DNA of 64,000 bases from Chryseomicrobium palamuruense (GCF_042649045.1 NZ_JBHSEF010000026.1:248001-312000), one strand, 5' to 3'; positions 34,274 to 42,673 are shown, numbered from the stretch's first letter. Notes: a model not told the origin generated them from the letters alone. Numbers and translations: made by a program.

Positions 34274-35247
34274 TATTGAGCATACGGTTCGATACGTACA
34301 ACTGGTTTCGGGATTTTAATTTTTGGAAGAATCTTATCGTTTGTTACTTTTTTCGTTGTATCATGTGTTGCCGGATCATTTCGGTCAAACGCTTCGAGGA
34401 AGTTAATCACTTCTTTAACAATTGGTGTTGGTGTAGATGCACCTGCTGTTACAGAAACCGTTTCAACGCCTTCGAGCCATTCCAATTTCAATTCGGATAA
34501 ATCCCCGATTCGGTAAGATGGTGTAGACGCAATTTCCTCCGAAACTTGCGTGAGGCGATTCGAATTGTTACTCATCGGGTCACCTACAACAATCAAGAGG
34601 TCGGTGTCTCCGACTTGTTCTGCCACAGCTTCTTGTCGAACTTGAGTAGCAAGACAAATTTCTTTATGAACTTCAATTGTTGGGAACTTGGCTTCAAGAG
34701 CTTGCATCAAGTTGACAACATCCCACTGAGACATCGTCGTTTGATTCGTCACAAGTAACTTGTCATTAGTCAAAGTCAGTTGATCGACATCTTCTAGTTT
34801 TTCAATTAAATGCACGTGGTCAGGGGCGACACCGATTGCACCCTCCGGCTCCGGATGTCCCTTTTTCCCGATGTAAAGAATGTCATAGCCTTCTGCTGTT
34901 TTTTCTGCAATTAAATCATGGGTTACCGTCACGTCAGGACACGTGGCATCGATTGAGACGAGACCTTTTTGACGAGCGAGTTCTCTCACTTGTGGAGAAA
35001 CTCCGTGTGCTGTAAAAATGACGGTTCCCGATTCGACTTGTTGTAGGATTTCTAAACGATTTGGTCCATCCAATGTAATAATGCCATCCTCTTCAAAAGC
35101 ATCTGTCACATGTTTGTTATGAACGATCATTCCTAGTATATAAATCGGACGAGGTAGACTTGTGTCCATCGCCGCATTGCGCGCTATGACCATGGCGTCC
35201 ACTACGCCGTAACAGTATCCGCGTGGTGATATTTTTTTAACTTTCAT
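34273..35247 (-). CDS. ispH: HMBPP reductase IspH
   Basis: Last step of the MEP isoprenoid pathway: converts HMBPP to IPP and DMAPP using a 4Fe-4S cluster. The 324 residues carry the three cluster cysteines in SPRGYCYGVVDA (about 12), DATCPDVTVTH (about 100) and EICLATQVRQEA (about 190), and the conserved TAHGVSP. The start at 35247 has AAAGGAG upstream; a longer N-terminus is not conserved. ispG of the same pathway lies 6 kb away on the same strand. Confidence 0.96.
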   Translation of the reverse strand: MKVKKISPRGYCYGVVDAMVIARNAAMDTSLPRPIYILGMIVHNKHVTDAFEEDGIITLDGPNRLEILQQVESGTVIFTAHGVSPQVRELARQKGLVSIDATCPDVTVTHDLIAEKTAEGYDILYIGKKGHPEPEGAIGVAPDHVHLIEKLEDVDQLTLTNDKLLVTNQTTMSQWDVVNLMQALEAKFPTIEVHKEICLATQVRQEAVAEQVGDTDLLIVVGDPMSNNSNRLTQVSEEIASTPSYRIGDLSELKLEWLEGVETVSVTAGASTPTPIVKEVINFLEAFDRNDPATHDTTKKVTNDKILPKIKIPKPVVRIEPYAQ

Positions 35248-35280
35248 AGTGAAACTCCTTTCACAACTCATACTATCTAC

Positions 35281-35309
35281 ATTATAACGAAGGAAGTGAT
35301 TCGGAGCAA
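35281..35309 (-). promoter_or_regulatory. Sigma-A promoter of ispH
   Basis: On the minus strand TTGCTC (35309-35304), a 17-base spacer and a perfect TATAAT (35286-35281), 34 bases before the ispH start. It lies just after the end of the small gene 35317-35550. Confidence 0.65.
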
Positions 35310-35316
35310 AGTATAG

Positions 35317-35550
35317 CTATTTTGGCGTAAATACGGTAGAATCACGAGAGTGTGTATTTTTTCGTTCCTGCTGAACTGGACTAGAGAATCCTTGTAGCAG
35401 GCTAGCCATCATCGAAAACTGTTGAAGCAACGGACTTAACTGCTTGAGTAGAGGCGCAAGATCATTTGCGACTTGTAGCCATTCACGCAGATTGTCTGTT
35501 TTTTTAATGGAGGGAGTTTGAGTAAAGGGATAAAATTCTCTGTATTTCAT
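35317..35550 (-). CDS. Small YqfQ/VrrA-like protein
   Basis: A 77-residue product with an excellent AAAGGAGTGG directly before its ATG at 35550, so it is very probably real. The middle part (LAPLLKQLSPLLQQFSMMAS) resembles the conserved C-terminal segment of YqfQ/VrrA, and the position between ispH and cshB is that of yqfQ in B. subtilis. It lacks the long Gly/Pro-rich part of those proteins. Function unknown. The assignment rests on a short motif and position. Confidence 0.6.
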   Translation of the reverse strand: MKYREFYPFTQTPSIKKTDNLREWLQVANDLAPLLKQLSPLLQQFSMMASLLQGFSSPVQQERKNTHSRDSTVFTPK

Positions 35551-35604
35551 GGGCCACTCCTTTCATACGTAGTATATGAAAAGTCTAGGAAGACGTTAAA
35601 GGCA

Positions 35605-35613
35605 TGTTACAAT
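35605..35613 (+). promoter_or_regulatory. Extended -10 promoter of cshB
   Basis: TGTTACAAT, 31 bases before the cshB start. No good -35. Confidence 0.5.
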
Positions 35614-35644
35614 AAAGCAAAGCAATCTGATAGGAGTGACTTCT

Positions 35645-36943
35645 ATGTCCAAATTTAGTGATTACAATTTTCAACCTTTCGTTATGGACGCCATTAACGA
35701 GTTGAATTTCCAAAAACCAACACCCATTCAACAACGCATGATTCCTTTAATAATGAAAGGGAAAAGCGCAATTGGGCAATCTCATACAGGAACAGGGAAA
35801 ACACATAGTTTTCTATTACCTATTGTTGAGAAAATTGATCCGGAAAAACAAGAGCTTCAAGCGATTATTACTTCGCCAACGCGTGAACTGGCGACTCAAA
35901 TTCATAAAGCATTACAACAGTTAATTGAGCATTCCGATATTCAGTCGAAGTTATTTATCGGTGGAACGGATAAAGCCCGTTCGATTGCAAAATTGTCTAC
36001 ACAACCTCACATCGTCGTGGGGACACCAGGTCGTATTAAAGACCTTATGGTGGAAGGTGCTCTTCATGTCCATACAGCAAATACGTTGGTTATTGATGAA
36101 GCAGATCTTGCATTCGATTTAGGATTTATCACAGATATCGACCAGTTTGCCGGAAAGATGCCAGAGGACTTAAATATGTATGTCTTCTCAGCAACCATCC
36201 CAGAAAAACTACAACCATTCTTAAAAAAATATATGTCTTCTCCAGAACACGTTCATATTGGTGACAAACGCCCCGTAGCTGAAGGAATTGAATTCTTTGC
36301 AGTGCCTGTTCGCGGAAAGTCGAAGAAAAATCGTCTCATCGAAGTATTAAAAGGAATCAACCCGTACTTAGCCATTATTTTTGTTAACACAAAATCCTTT
36401 GCTGATGAAGTAGCCAAGCATTTAAATGAAAATGGATTCAAGGTTGGCCTTCTTCACGGTAACCTAGCACCTCGTGACCGCAAGCGTATGATGCAGGCTG
36501 TTCACGACTTGGAATATCAATATATTGTGGCGACAGACCTTGCTGCTCGTGGGATCGACATTCCAGGTGTGAGTCATGTCATTAATCTCGAAATTCCAGA
36601 TGATCTAGAATTCTTCGTTCACCGCGTTGGACGTACGGCCCGTGCAGGTCTTGATGGCCAAGCAATTGCTCTGTACCAACCGGAAGATGAAGATGCACTT
36701 GTTCGCATTGAAAAAATGGGCATCACATTTAAGCATATGGATGTAAAAGACGGTGAATGGTCTGAACTGAAAGACCGTCACGCACGTAAAAACCGTCCAA
36801 AGCAAGAGAATGAAATTGATGCGAAAGCAAAAGCGCTCGTCCGGAAGCCTAAAAAAGTGAAACCGGGCTATAAACGCAACATGAAATGGGAAATGGATAA
36901 AGTAAAGAAACGGGAGCGTAAAATTCGCAATCGTAAGCGCTAG
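35645..36943 (+). CDS. cshB: DEAD-box RNA helicase CshB
   Basis: ATP-dependent RNA helicase, in B. subtilis linked with cold adaptation and RNA turnover. The 432 residues show Q motif FQKPTPIQQRMIP, Walker A SHTGTGKTHSF, the DEAD box VIDEADLAFD, FSATIP and HRVGRTARAG, then a basic C-terminal tail (KKRERKIRNRKR). TAGGAGTG precedes ATG 35645; the GTG at 35636 is part of that ribosome binding site. nfo starts 11 bases after the stop. Confidence 0.94.
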   Translation: MSKFSDYNFQPFVMDAINELNFQKPTPIQQRMIPLIMKGKSAIGQSHTGTGKTHSFLLPIVEKIDPEKQELQAIITSPTRELATQIHKALQQLIEHSDIQSKLFIGGTDKARSIAKLSTQPHIVVGTPGRIKDLMVEGALHVHTANTLVIDEADLAFDLGFITDIDQFAGKMPEDLNMYVFSATIPEKLQPFLKKYMSSPEHVHIGDKRPVAEGIEFFAVPVRGKSKKNRLIEVLKGINPYLAIIFVNTKSFADEVAKHLNENGFKVGLLHGNLAPRDRKRMMQAVHDLEYQYIVATDLAARGIDIPGVSHVINLEIPDDLEFFVHRVGRTARAGLDGQAIALYQPEDEDALVRIEKMGITFKHMDVKDGEWSELKDRHARKNRPKQENEIDAKAKALVRKPKKVKPGYKRNMKWEMDKVKKRERKIRNRKR

Positions 36944-36954
36944 GAGGAAGTAGA

Positions 36955-37845
36955 GTGTTAATTGGTTCACATGTATCAATGAATGGCAAGAAAATGCTGC
37001 TTGGTGCCAGTGAAGAAGCACTGAGCTACGGCTCAACAACATTTATGATTTATACAGGAGCTCCGCAAAATACCCGACGTAAACCGATAGAAGAGCTTAA
37101 TATCGAAGAAGGGGTAAAGCATATGCAAGCGAATGGATTATCGCATATCGTTGTCCACGCGCCGTATATTATCAATCTTGGAAATACCACCAAGCCAGAA
37201 ACATTCGAGCTTGGTGTGGAATTCTTACAAAAAGAAATTGAAAGAACCTATGCTCTTGGTGCTAAACAAATTGTTCTTCATCCGGGTGCCCATGTAGGTG
37301 CAGGTAGTGAAGCCGGGATCGCTCGTATTGTAGAAGGTCTTAACCGAGTACTTGAAAATAAAAGTGAGGTTCAAATTGCGCTAGAGACGATGGCAGGAAA
37401 AGGGTCAGAGGTAGGCCATAGCTTTGAAGAACTTGCGATGATTATGGATGGGGTCACACACAACGAACGCTTATCTGTTTGTATGGACACGTGTCACGTA
37501 CATGATGCCGGTTATGCAATCAAGGAAGACTTTGATGGTGTACTTGAGGAGTTTGACCGAATTGTAGGTCTTGATCGACTCAAAGTTGTTCATGTCAATG
37601 ATTCTAAAAACATTCAAGGAGCGCGCAAAGACCGCCATGCGAATATCGGTCATGGAGAGATTGGTTTTGACGCCTTATCATACATCGTCCATCATCCGCA
37701 ATTAGCGGCTCTTCCCAAAATCTTAGAGACACCTTTTGTCGGCCCAGACGCCAAAAATAAACGTGCCCCCTATGCAATTGAAATCGAGATGCTACGTAAT
37801 AAAGTATTTCATGAAGCCGCTCTTGAGGAATTACTAACTGTATAA
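36955..37845 (+). CDS. nfo: Endonuclease IV (AP endonuclease)
   Basis: Zinc-dependent apurinic/apyrimidinic endonuclease of base-excision repair. The 296 residues contain LIGSHVSMNG, VVHAPYIINLG, IVLHPGAHVGAG, ALETMAGKGSEVG, CMDTCHVHDAGYA and HVNDSKNIQGARKDRHANIG, covering all metal-ligand motifs. GTG 36955 follows AGGAGG by 7 bases. It is the second gene after cshB, with a terminator following. Confidence 0.96.
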   Translation: MLIGSHVSMNGKKMLLGASEEALSYGSTTFMIYTGAPQNTRRKPIEELNIEEGVKHMQANGLSHIVVHAPYIINLGNTTKPETFELGVEFLQKEIERTYALGAKQIVLHPGAHVGAGSEAGIARIVEGLNRVLENKSEVQIALETMAGKGSEVGHSFEELAMIMDGVTHNERLSVCMDTCHVHDAGYAIKEDFDGVLEEFDRIVGLDRLKVVHVNDSKNIQGARKDRHANIGHGEIGFDALSYIVHHPQLAALPKILETPFVGPDAKNKRAPYAIEIEMLRNKVFHEAALEELLTV

Positions 37846-37854
37846 ATAGATTAT

Positions 37855-37889
37855 AAGACCATGTAGCTTCATCGGCTTCATGGTCTTTT
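37855..37889 (+). terminator. Intrinsic terminator after nfo
   Basis: A 9-bp outer stem (37855-37863 with 37879-37887) with an inner AGC/GCT pairing, followed by TTTTAG. Confidence 0.8.
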
Positions 37890-37901
37890 AGTTTCATTTA
37901 A

Positions 37902-37930
37902 TTTACAATGAGAGAAAAATCCCTTATACT
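37902..37930 (+). promoter_or_regulatory. Sigma-A promoter of znuCB-zur
   Basis: TTTACA at 37902-37907, a 17-base spacer and TATACT at 37925-37930, both five of six. Confidence 0.8.
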
Positions 37931-37944
37931 AATTCAAGTGTAAA

Positions 37945-37959
37945 TCGGAATCATTATTA
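37945..37959. promoter_or_regulatory. Zur box
   Basis: TCGGAAT-C-ATTATTA fits the 7-1-7 inverted repeat TCGTAAT-N-ATTACGA at 11 of 14 positions. It lies just after the predicted transcript start of the zinc operon, where bound Zur would block transcription when zinc is plentiful. Confidence 0.7.
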
Positions 37960-37978
37960 TTAGAGAGAAGGGTCGTAT

Positions 37979-38743
37979 ATGACTCCTTATATTGAATTGA
38001 AAAATGTAAATTATTTTTATGAAAAAACAGAAGCTTTAAAAGATGTATCGTTAACAGTGAATGAAGGAGACTTTTTAGCTATCATCGGACCGAACGGGTC
38101 AGGAAAATCGACACTGATGAAATTGATATTAGGTCTTCTTAAACCGATGCAAGGCGAGGTCTATTTATTCGGAAAACCCGTGAGTGAATTTAAGGATAGG
38201 GCTTGTATTGGGTATGTTTCACAAAAGTCAAATAGCTTCAATAGCGGGTTTCCTGCTACGGTGTTTGAAGTCGTGAGAAGTGGGCTGGCAAAGAAAACAG
38301 GTTTATTTCACAGATATCCGAAAGACGCGGAACAACAAGTAAAAGCCGCATTGATATCTGTTGGCATGCAAGCCTATATAAATCGACCGATCAGCGCTCT
38401 ATCTGGAGGTCAGCAGCAACGTGTATTTATTGCACGCGCGCTTATTAGCAAGCCTAAAATACTACTTCTTGATGAGCCAACAGTAGGGATTGACCAACAA
38501 AATATGCAATCATTTTATCGCATGTTGACACATTTGAATACACATCATGACATTACCATCCTCTTAATTACACATGACGTCGATGCCGTTTCAAAAAGTA
38601 TCAGTCATGTAGCTTGTTTAAACCGCACAATTCATTTCCATGGGTATCAGCAAGAATTGGAACAATTACCGGATCAACAATTGGAGGAATGGTATGGTCA
38701 CCCTGTTCGCCGTGTGATGCATAAGGGAGGGGACAGGTCATGA
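37979..38743 (+). CDS. znuC: Zinc ABC transporter ATPase
   Basis: ATPase of a high-affinity zinc importer. The 254 residues show Walker A GPNGSGKSTLMK near residue 37, signature LSGGQQQRVFIAR, Walker B LLLDEPTVGID and the H-loop ITHDVD. ATG 37979 follows AAGGGT. It overlaps znuB by ATGA. The assignment to zinc rather than manganese rests on the Zur box and zur in the same operon. Confidence 0.93.
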   Translation: MTPYIELKNVNYFYEKTEALKDVSLTVNEGDFLAIIGPNGSGKSTLMKLILGLLKPMQGEVYLFGKPVSEFKDRACIGYVSQKSNSFNSGFPATVFEVVRSGLAKKTGLFHRYPKDAEQQVKAALISVGMQAYINRPISALSGGQQQRVFIARALISKPKILLLDEPTVGIDQQNMQSFYRMLTHLNTHHDITILLITHDVDAVSKSISHVACLNRTIHFHGYQQELEQLPDQQLEEWYGHPVRRVMHKGGDRS

Positions 38744-39582
38744 TTGAAGCAATCTTAACGTATGACTTTTTGAGACAGGCCTTTATTTCAGGCATTCTGA
38801 TTGGTATCATTGCGCCATTACTCGGCTTGTTCATTGTCGTTCGAAGACTGTCCCTTATTGCGGATGCATTGAGTCATGTTACACTTGCGGGAATTGCGGG
38901 GAGTCTATTGATCAGTCAAAGCGTACCAGCTTTTGCAGCGCTCAACCCACTTTATTTAGGTATGGCATCCGCCGTAGCAGGATCTACTCTAATTGAAAAA
39001 TTACGCAATTTATATAAACATTACGAAGAACTGGCGATTCCCATTATCATGTCTGCAGGTCTCGGTCTTGCAGCCCTCTTTATCTCATTAGCTGATGGGT
39101 TCCGCACAGATTTGTTCTCTTATTTGTTTGGGTCAGTCTCTGCCGTCAGTTTTCAAGATATGATGGTGGTCGTGGTAGTAACAGTCATTGTGATTCTTTT
39201 TTTAGTGGCATTCTTTAAAGAATTATTTGTGTTATCGTTTGATGGGGAATATGCGACGGCGACAGGACTTCCTGCTCGTACAGTCCATTTCTTATTTATG
39301 ATTGTAACTGCGCTTGTCATTGCGGCATCGATGCGAATCGTTGGGATATTACTTGTTTCTTCATTGATGACTCTTCCAGTTGCAGCCGCTATGCGTTTAG
39401 CCAAGAGTTTCCGACAAGCGCTGTTCTGGTCCTTGGCCTTTGGACAAACATCTGTCATCATTGGACTTGTCACGGCATTTTATTTAGACCTCGCTCCAGG
39501 AGCTACCATTGTCTTAACATCGATTGTTATCTTGCTCATCGTCATTGGGTATGTATCTAGGAAACGGAGGAAGATTCTATGA
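38740..39582 (+). CDS. znuB: Zinc ABC transporter permease
   Basis: Membrane subunit of the ABC-3 family metal importer. The 280 residues form about eight helices, with the family segments LSLIADALSHVTLAGIA near residue 45, GLGLAALFISLADGF, and MRIVGILLVSSLMTLPVAAA near residue 190. It overlaps both znuC and zur by ATGA, so all three are translationally coupled. No binding-protein gene (znuA) is present, so it must be elsewhere. Confidence 0.93.
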   Translation: MIEAILTYDFLRQAFISGILIGIIAPLLGLFIVVRRLSLIADALSHVTLAGIAGSLLISQSVPAFAALNPLYLGMASAVAGSTLIEKLRNLYKHYEELAIPIIMSAGLGLAALFISLADGFRTDLFSYLFGSVSAVSFQDMMVVVVVTVIVILFLVAFFKELFVLSFDGEYATATGLPARTVHFLFMIVTALVIAASMRIVGILLVSSLMTLPVAAAMRLAKSFRQALFWSLAFGQTSVIIGLVTAFYLDLAPGATIVLTSIVILLIVIGYVSRKRRKIL

Positions 39583-39989
39583 ATAATACAAAAGCATGGA
39601 TTGTCTTAAAGGAAAATGGGTTTAAACGAACCGACAAACGAGAACGGCTCGTTGAATTGTTGACACAAACGGATAAATATGTGACAGCTAAAGACGTAGC
39701 GAACGAGTTGCGTCAAGAATTTCCATCAATGAGTTTTGATACGATCTACCGAAACCTACATACATTTGTAGAGCTTGGTATATTAGAAGAGACAGAGTTG
39801 TCTGGAGAGAAGCATTTCCGTATGCACTGTGATGTAGACCATCATCATCACCATTTTATTTGTATGTCGTGCGGAGAAACCAAACAAATTTCAATATGTC
39901 CGATTAATACAATTCAAAATGAAATTCCGGGTTATCAAATTGAAAATCATAAGCTTGAAGTTTACGGGAAATGTCCCGCGTGTGCATAA
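39579..39989 (+). CDS. zur: Zinc uptake repressor Zur (Fur family)
   Basis: Zinc-sensing repressor of zinc uptake genes. The 136 residues have the Fur-type winged helix (TDKYVTAKDVANELRQEF, SFDTIYRNLHTFVELGIL), the His-rich metal region DVDHHHHHFICMSCGE and a second Cys pair CPACA at the C-terminus for the structural zinc. It probably represses its own operon through the Zur box upstream of znuC, giving autoregulation. The ATG overlaps the znuB stop. Confidence 0.95.
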   Translation: MNNTKAWIVLKENGFKRTDKRERLVELLTQTDKYVTAKDVANELRQEFPSMSFDTIYRNLHTFVELGILEETELSGEKHFRMHCDVDHHHHHFICMSCGETKQISICPINTIQNEIPGYQIENHKLEVYGKCPACA

Positions 39990-40021
39990 AAAAGACTTGG
40001 CCAGTGGCCAAGTCTTATTTT
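39990..40021. terminator. Bidirectional terminator between zur and the nucleotidase gene
   Basis: A perfect 11-bp stem (39992-40002 with 40006-40016) with A tract left and TATTTTA right. Confidence 0.88.
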
Positions 40022-40581
40022 ATTGGAAAGTGATGACGAATCCATTCGTCTGCTTCTCTCCAGTTGTGAACACGTATAACTTGTTTTGGTACAGGTTGAC
40101 GATTATACGGAGTATCGAAGAGCAAGACAGGAATATCAAGTTCTTCTCCAATTTCCACCGCATTGTCATGTTTATCTTCAAAGAAAGCCTGAACATTATG
40201 CGTTCGCGCTGTTTCGACTTTATTATGACTACCAATGAGTTCAATGTGATCGTAGTGGAGCTCTTGTTCTAAAAACCACTGAAGGGTCACGTCCGAAACG
40301 TTTTCGCCTCGAGCAGAAATAAAATATAGTTCATGATACTGTTTCCATTCATCTAAAACACGTTTGGCATGTTCTTGGATGGGAGAAGAAGCATAAATCA
40401 CAGACTCCTGTTCTTTGAACCAACGATAGAAACGTTCGCTTTCCACTGGAAAGGCTGCAGTTAGATCATATTCTTTGATGTCATCTAAAACCAGTTCCGT
40501 TTGAAACGCTTTATTGATATGAGGAAGAAGGGAAGTCGGGCTTGTTACAGTGCCATCAATATCAATGCCGAACCGAGCCAT
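40015..40581 (-). CDS. HAD-family 5'-nucleotidase-like protein (YqfW/NT5C type)
   Basis: HAD-superfamily hydrolase of the 5'(3')-deoxyribonucleotidase type. The 188 residues start with the nucleophile motif FGIDIDGTVT (near residue 4), followed by YFISARGE (motif II) and FFEDKHDNAVEIG near residue 135 (motif IV). The substrate cannot be told from sequence. Its start overlaps the ispG stop by one base (TAATG on the minus strand), so it is the second gene of an ispG unit. The C-terminus lies in the shared terminator. Confidence 0.85.
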   Translation of the reverse strand: MARFGIDIDGTVTSPTSLLPHINKAFQTELVLDDIKEYDLTAAFPVESERFYRWFKEQESVIYASSPIQEHAKRVLDEWKQYHELYFISARGENVSDVTLQWFLEQELHYDHIELIGSHNKVETARTHNVQAFFEDKHDNAVEIGEELDIPVLLFDTPYNRQPVPKQVIRVHNWREADEWIRHHFPIK

Positions 40582-41702
40582 TACGCTTCCAGCCGTTCTG
40601 CGTTTTGCTTTTCTTCTTCTTGTTTTGCGAAATATTCCGCTGCAATTTTATCAATTTCGATTTTTAACTCCTCAACCATCGTTTCTTCTGGCACTTTACG
40701 CACAGTTTTCCCTTTGCGGAAGAGAAGACCCTCCCCACGAGCCCCAGCGATTCCAATATCTGCTTCACGTGCTTCACCAGGACCGTTTACTGCACAGCCT
40801 AGCACAGCTACTTTAATTGGAGCTTTGATTGTGGAAATGTATTCTTCTACTTCATTTGCAATGGTAATCAAGTCAATCTCAATACGTCCGCAAGTAGGAC
40901 ATGAAATAAGAGTCGCTGCATTTGAAGAAAGACCGAAGACTTTTAATAATTCCCGCGCCACTTTTACTTCTTCAACTGGGTCAGCGGAGAGAGATACTCG
41001 AAGAGTGTTTCCGATCCCCATGCTGAGAAGTGTTCCTAGACCTGCAGCACTTTTGATTGAGCCGGCGAACAGGGTACCTGACTCGGTAATTCCTAAATGA
41101 AGAGGATAATCAAATGCCTTCGAGGCTAAACGGTAAGCTTCAATTGCTAGATTGACATCCGAAGCCTTCATGGAAACGATGATGTCATGAAAATCTAAGT
41201 CTTCAAGAATTTTGATATGATGTAAAGCACTTTCTACCATACCTTCAGCAGTAGGATAGCCATATTTTTCTAATATTTTTCGCTCAAGTGAACCGGCATT
41301 TACTCCAATTCGAATGGGAATGCCTTTTGCTTTAGCCGCATTTACGACAGCTTCCACTTTTTCACGACGACCAATATTTCCTGGATTGATACGGATTTTA
41401 TCCGCTCCTTGTTCGATGGCTATTAAAGCTAATTTATAATCAAAATGGATGTCGACAACGAGAGGAATATTGATTCGCTCTTTTATTGCTCCGATTGAAT
41501 AAGCTGCACGCTCGTCCGGACAAGCCACACGAACCACTTGGCAACCTGCTTCTTCTAATCGTAGGATTTCTGCGACCGTTGCTTCGACATCATGTGTTTT
41601 TGTAGTGGTCATACTTTGAATAAATAACTCATTGCTTCCACCAATTGTTATATCTCCGACACGTACAGGACGTGTATTTGAACGATGGATCATTTCAGAC
41701 AT
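40581..41702 (-). CDS. ispG: 4-hydroxy-3-methylbut-2-enyl-diphosphate synthase IspG (GcpE)
   Basis: 4Fe-4S enzyme of the MEP pathway that converts MEcPP to HMBPP, the substrate of IspH. The 373 residues show SNELFIQSMTTTKTHDVEAT, IRINPGNIG, RIGVNAGSLE, and the cluster cysteines in LISCPTCGRIEIDL and VLGCAVNGPGEA. AAAAGGAGCG precedes the ATG at 41702. The enzyme and ispH flank the cshB-zur block on the same strand. Confidence 0.97.
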   Translation of the reverse strand: MSEMIHRSNTRPVRVGDITIGGSNELFIQSMTTTKTHDVEATVAEILRLEEAGCQVVRVACPDERAAYSIGAIKERINIPLVVDIHFDYKLALIAIEQGADKIRINPGNIGRREKVEAVVNAAKAKGIPIRIGVNAGSLERKILEKYGYPTAEGMVESALHHIKILEDLDFHDIIVSMKASDVNLAIEAYRLASKAFDYPLHLGITESGTLFAGSIKSAAGLGTLLSMGIGNTLRVSLSADPVEEVKVARELLKVFGLSSNAATLISCPTCGRIEIDLITIANEVEEYISTIKAPIKVAVLGCAVNGPGEAREADIGIAGARGEGLLFRKGKTVRKVPEETMVEELKIEIDKIAAEYFAKQEEEKQNAERLEA

Positions 41703-41779
41703 TTTTTTCGCTCCTTTTATTGTTGCGCTTCACTTCATTCTACCAATGTACCAGATGGAAAGACAAGAAGGAAGCTTAT

Positions 41780-42058
41780 TCAGCAGGCAGAGTCCCATAC
41801 TGGATAAACGATAAAGGATGAAGAGAGGTTGCTTGGTGGGTTAAGTTGTTCCACTAGATGTAACCACTCCGGATACGTTAAGGGTACTTCTCTTTCATTA
41901 TACAAGCTTTCGAGTGAGACATCAGGTGCAGATGATGAGAGAGAGTACTCTTCTTTATTTTGGCAGGTGGATGTAGCAGGGGGGGATGATGTGATCCAGT
42001 CTGCTTTAATGCCATATAGTAATAAACAGATAAAAAATGATGCCAGTACAAATCGCAT
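41780..42058 (-). CDS. Small exported protein of unknown function
   Basis: Not recognised. The 92-residue product has an N-terminal signal sequence or anchor (MRFVLASFFICLLLYG), then a Ser-rich, mostly polar region with two Cys (STCQNKEE and the C-terminal DSAC). No lipobox is evident. The ATG at 42058 has AAGGAGG upstream, and that ribosome binding site lies in one arm of a perfect 10-bp hairpin. It follows the DUF1189 gene by about 50 bases on the same strand and is probably co-transcribed. Confidence 0.65.
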   Translation of the reverse strand: MRFVLASFFICLLLYGIKADWITSSPPATSTCQNKEEYSLSSSAPDVSLESLYNEREVPLTYPEWLHLVEQLNPPSNLSSSFIVYPVWDSAC

Positions 42059-42065
42059 AAGAAAA

Positions 42066-42093
42066 CCTCCTTGCAGCAATATATGCAAGGAGG
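42066..42093 (-). promoter_or_regulatory. Hairpin enclosing the ribosome binding site of the small exported protein gene
   Basis: A perfect 10-bp inverted repeat (CCTCCTTGCA at 42066-42075, TGCAAGGAGG at 42084-42093) with an 8-base loop. On the minus strand its 3' arm contains AAGGAGG, followed by TTTTCTT and the ATG. It may be an intrinsic terminator for the upstream gene, a translation lock, or both. Confidence 0.75.
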
Positions 42094-42105
42094 CAGACTC
42101 TATGA

Positions 42106-42609
42106 CTATTTTTGAAGTTTAGGATAGTAACGTAACGCAAGGCAGACCAAAACGAACGTTAACATATAGGTTAGCCAGGTGATATATGTCATACTCGGAA
42201 ATAGAAAGTAACTGACTACCTGAATTAAAAAAGACCACGTATTGGCAAAAAGAGTTGTACGCCATAAAAACCGATAATCTGCTCGCCGTTTTAGTAAAGG
42301 TGCAATGAAGAAACCTGCAGCTGCGATTACGCTCAAAGTAAGAAAAATAACAAGTGTCTGCACGACTAATAAAAATAAAAATGCAAAAGGGTATAGCAGC
42401 CAACTGATTTCATTAAAATAGTCGAGTACACCTTCTAATTGCGCTGCACTCTCGCCAATACCATTTGCAAATTGATAGAAACCAAGAATCGTAAATAAAA
42501 GAATAAAGAAAAAAATATACTGCATTGTTTTACCCATCGGCATCAAGCGGAATGCAGCGTGTTTTTTACTGGAGATCAGGCTATTTTTAAAAATCTGTAA
42601 ATGGGACAT
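42106..42609 (-). CDS. DUF1189-family membrane protein (YqgB-like)
   Basis: Integral membrane protein of unknown function. The 167 residues begin with FKNSLISSKKHAAFRLMPMG, the pattern seen at the start of DUF1189 proteins, followed by about four hydrophobic helices. It is shorter than typical family members (over 200). AAAGGAAG lies 8 bases before the ATG at 42609. The position before the phosphate symporter and yqgC agrees with yqgB in B. subtilis, which supports the call. Moderate certainty. Confidence 0.65.
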   Translation of the reverse strand: MSHLQIFKNSLISSKKHAAFRLMPMGKTMQYIFFFILLFTILGFYQFANGIGESAAQLEGVLDYFNEISWLLYPFAFLFLLVVQTLVIFLTLSVIAAAGFFIAPLLKRRADYRFLWRTTLFANTWSFLIQVVSYFLFPSMTYITWLTYMLTFVLVCLALRYYPKLQK

Positions 42610-42633
42610 AAACGACGCTTCCTTTCGCTATGT

Positions 42634-42642
42634 ATTGTAGCA
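42634..42642 (-). promoter_or_regulatory. Extended -10 promoter of the DUF1189 gene
   Basis: On the minus strand TGCTACAAT, 25 bases before the start codon. It is divergent from the phosphate symporter gene. Confidence 0.5.
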
Positions 42643-42673
42643 TGATGAAAATCCGACAAACAAATATTAAGAT

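Noticed and set aside
36605..37042. 145-codon minus-strand frame across cshB and nfo
   Set aside because: It spans the junction of two conserved plus-strand genes; no independent support.
40501..41100. Long plus-strand open frame opposite ispG
   Set aside because: It is antisense to a fully conserved IspG and has low-complexity Ser/Arg composition typical of shadows.
41829..42122. Plus-strand open frame of 97 codons opposite the small exported protein gene
   Set aside because: Antisense shadow without ribosome binding site; the minus-strand frame has AAGGAGG and a signal sequence.
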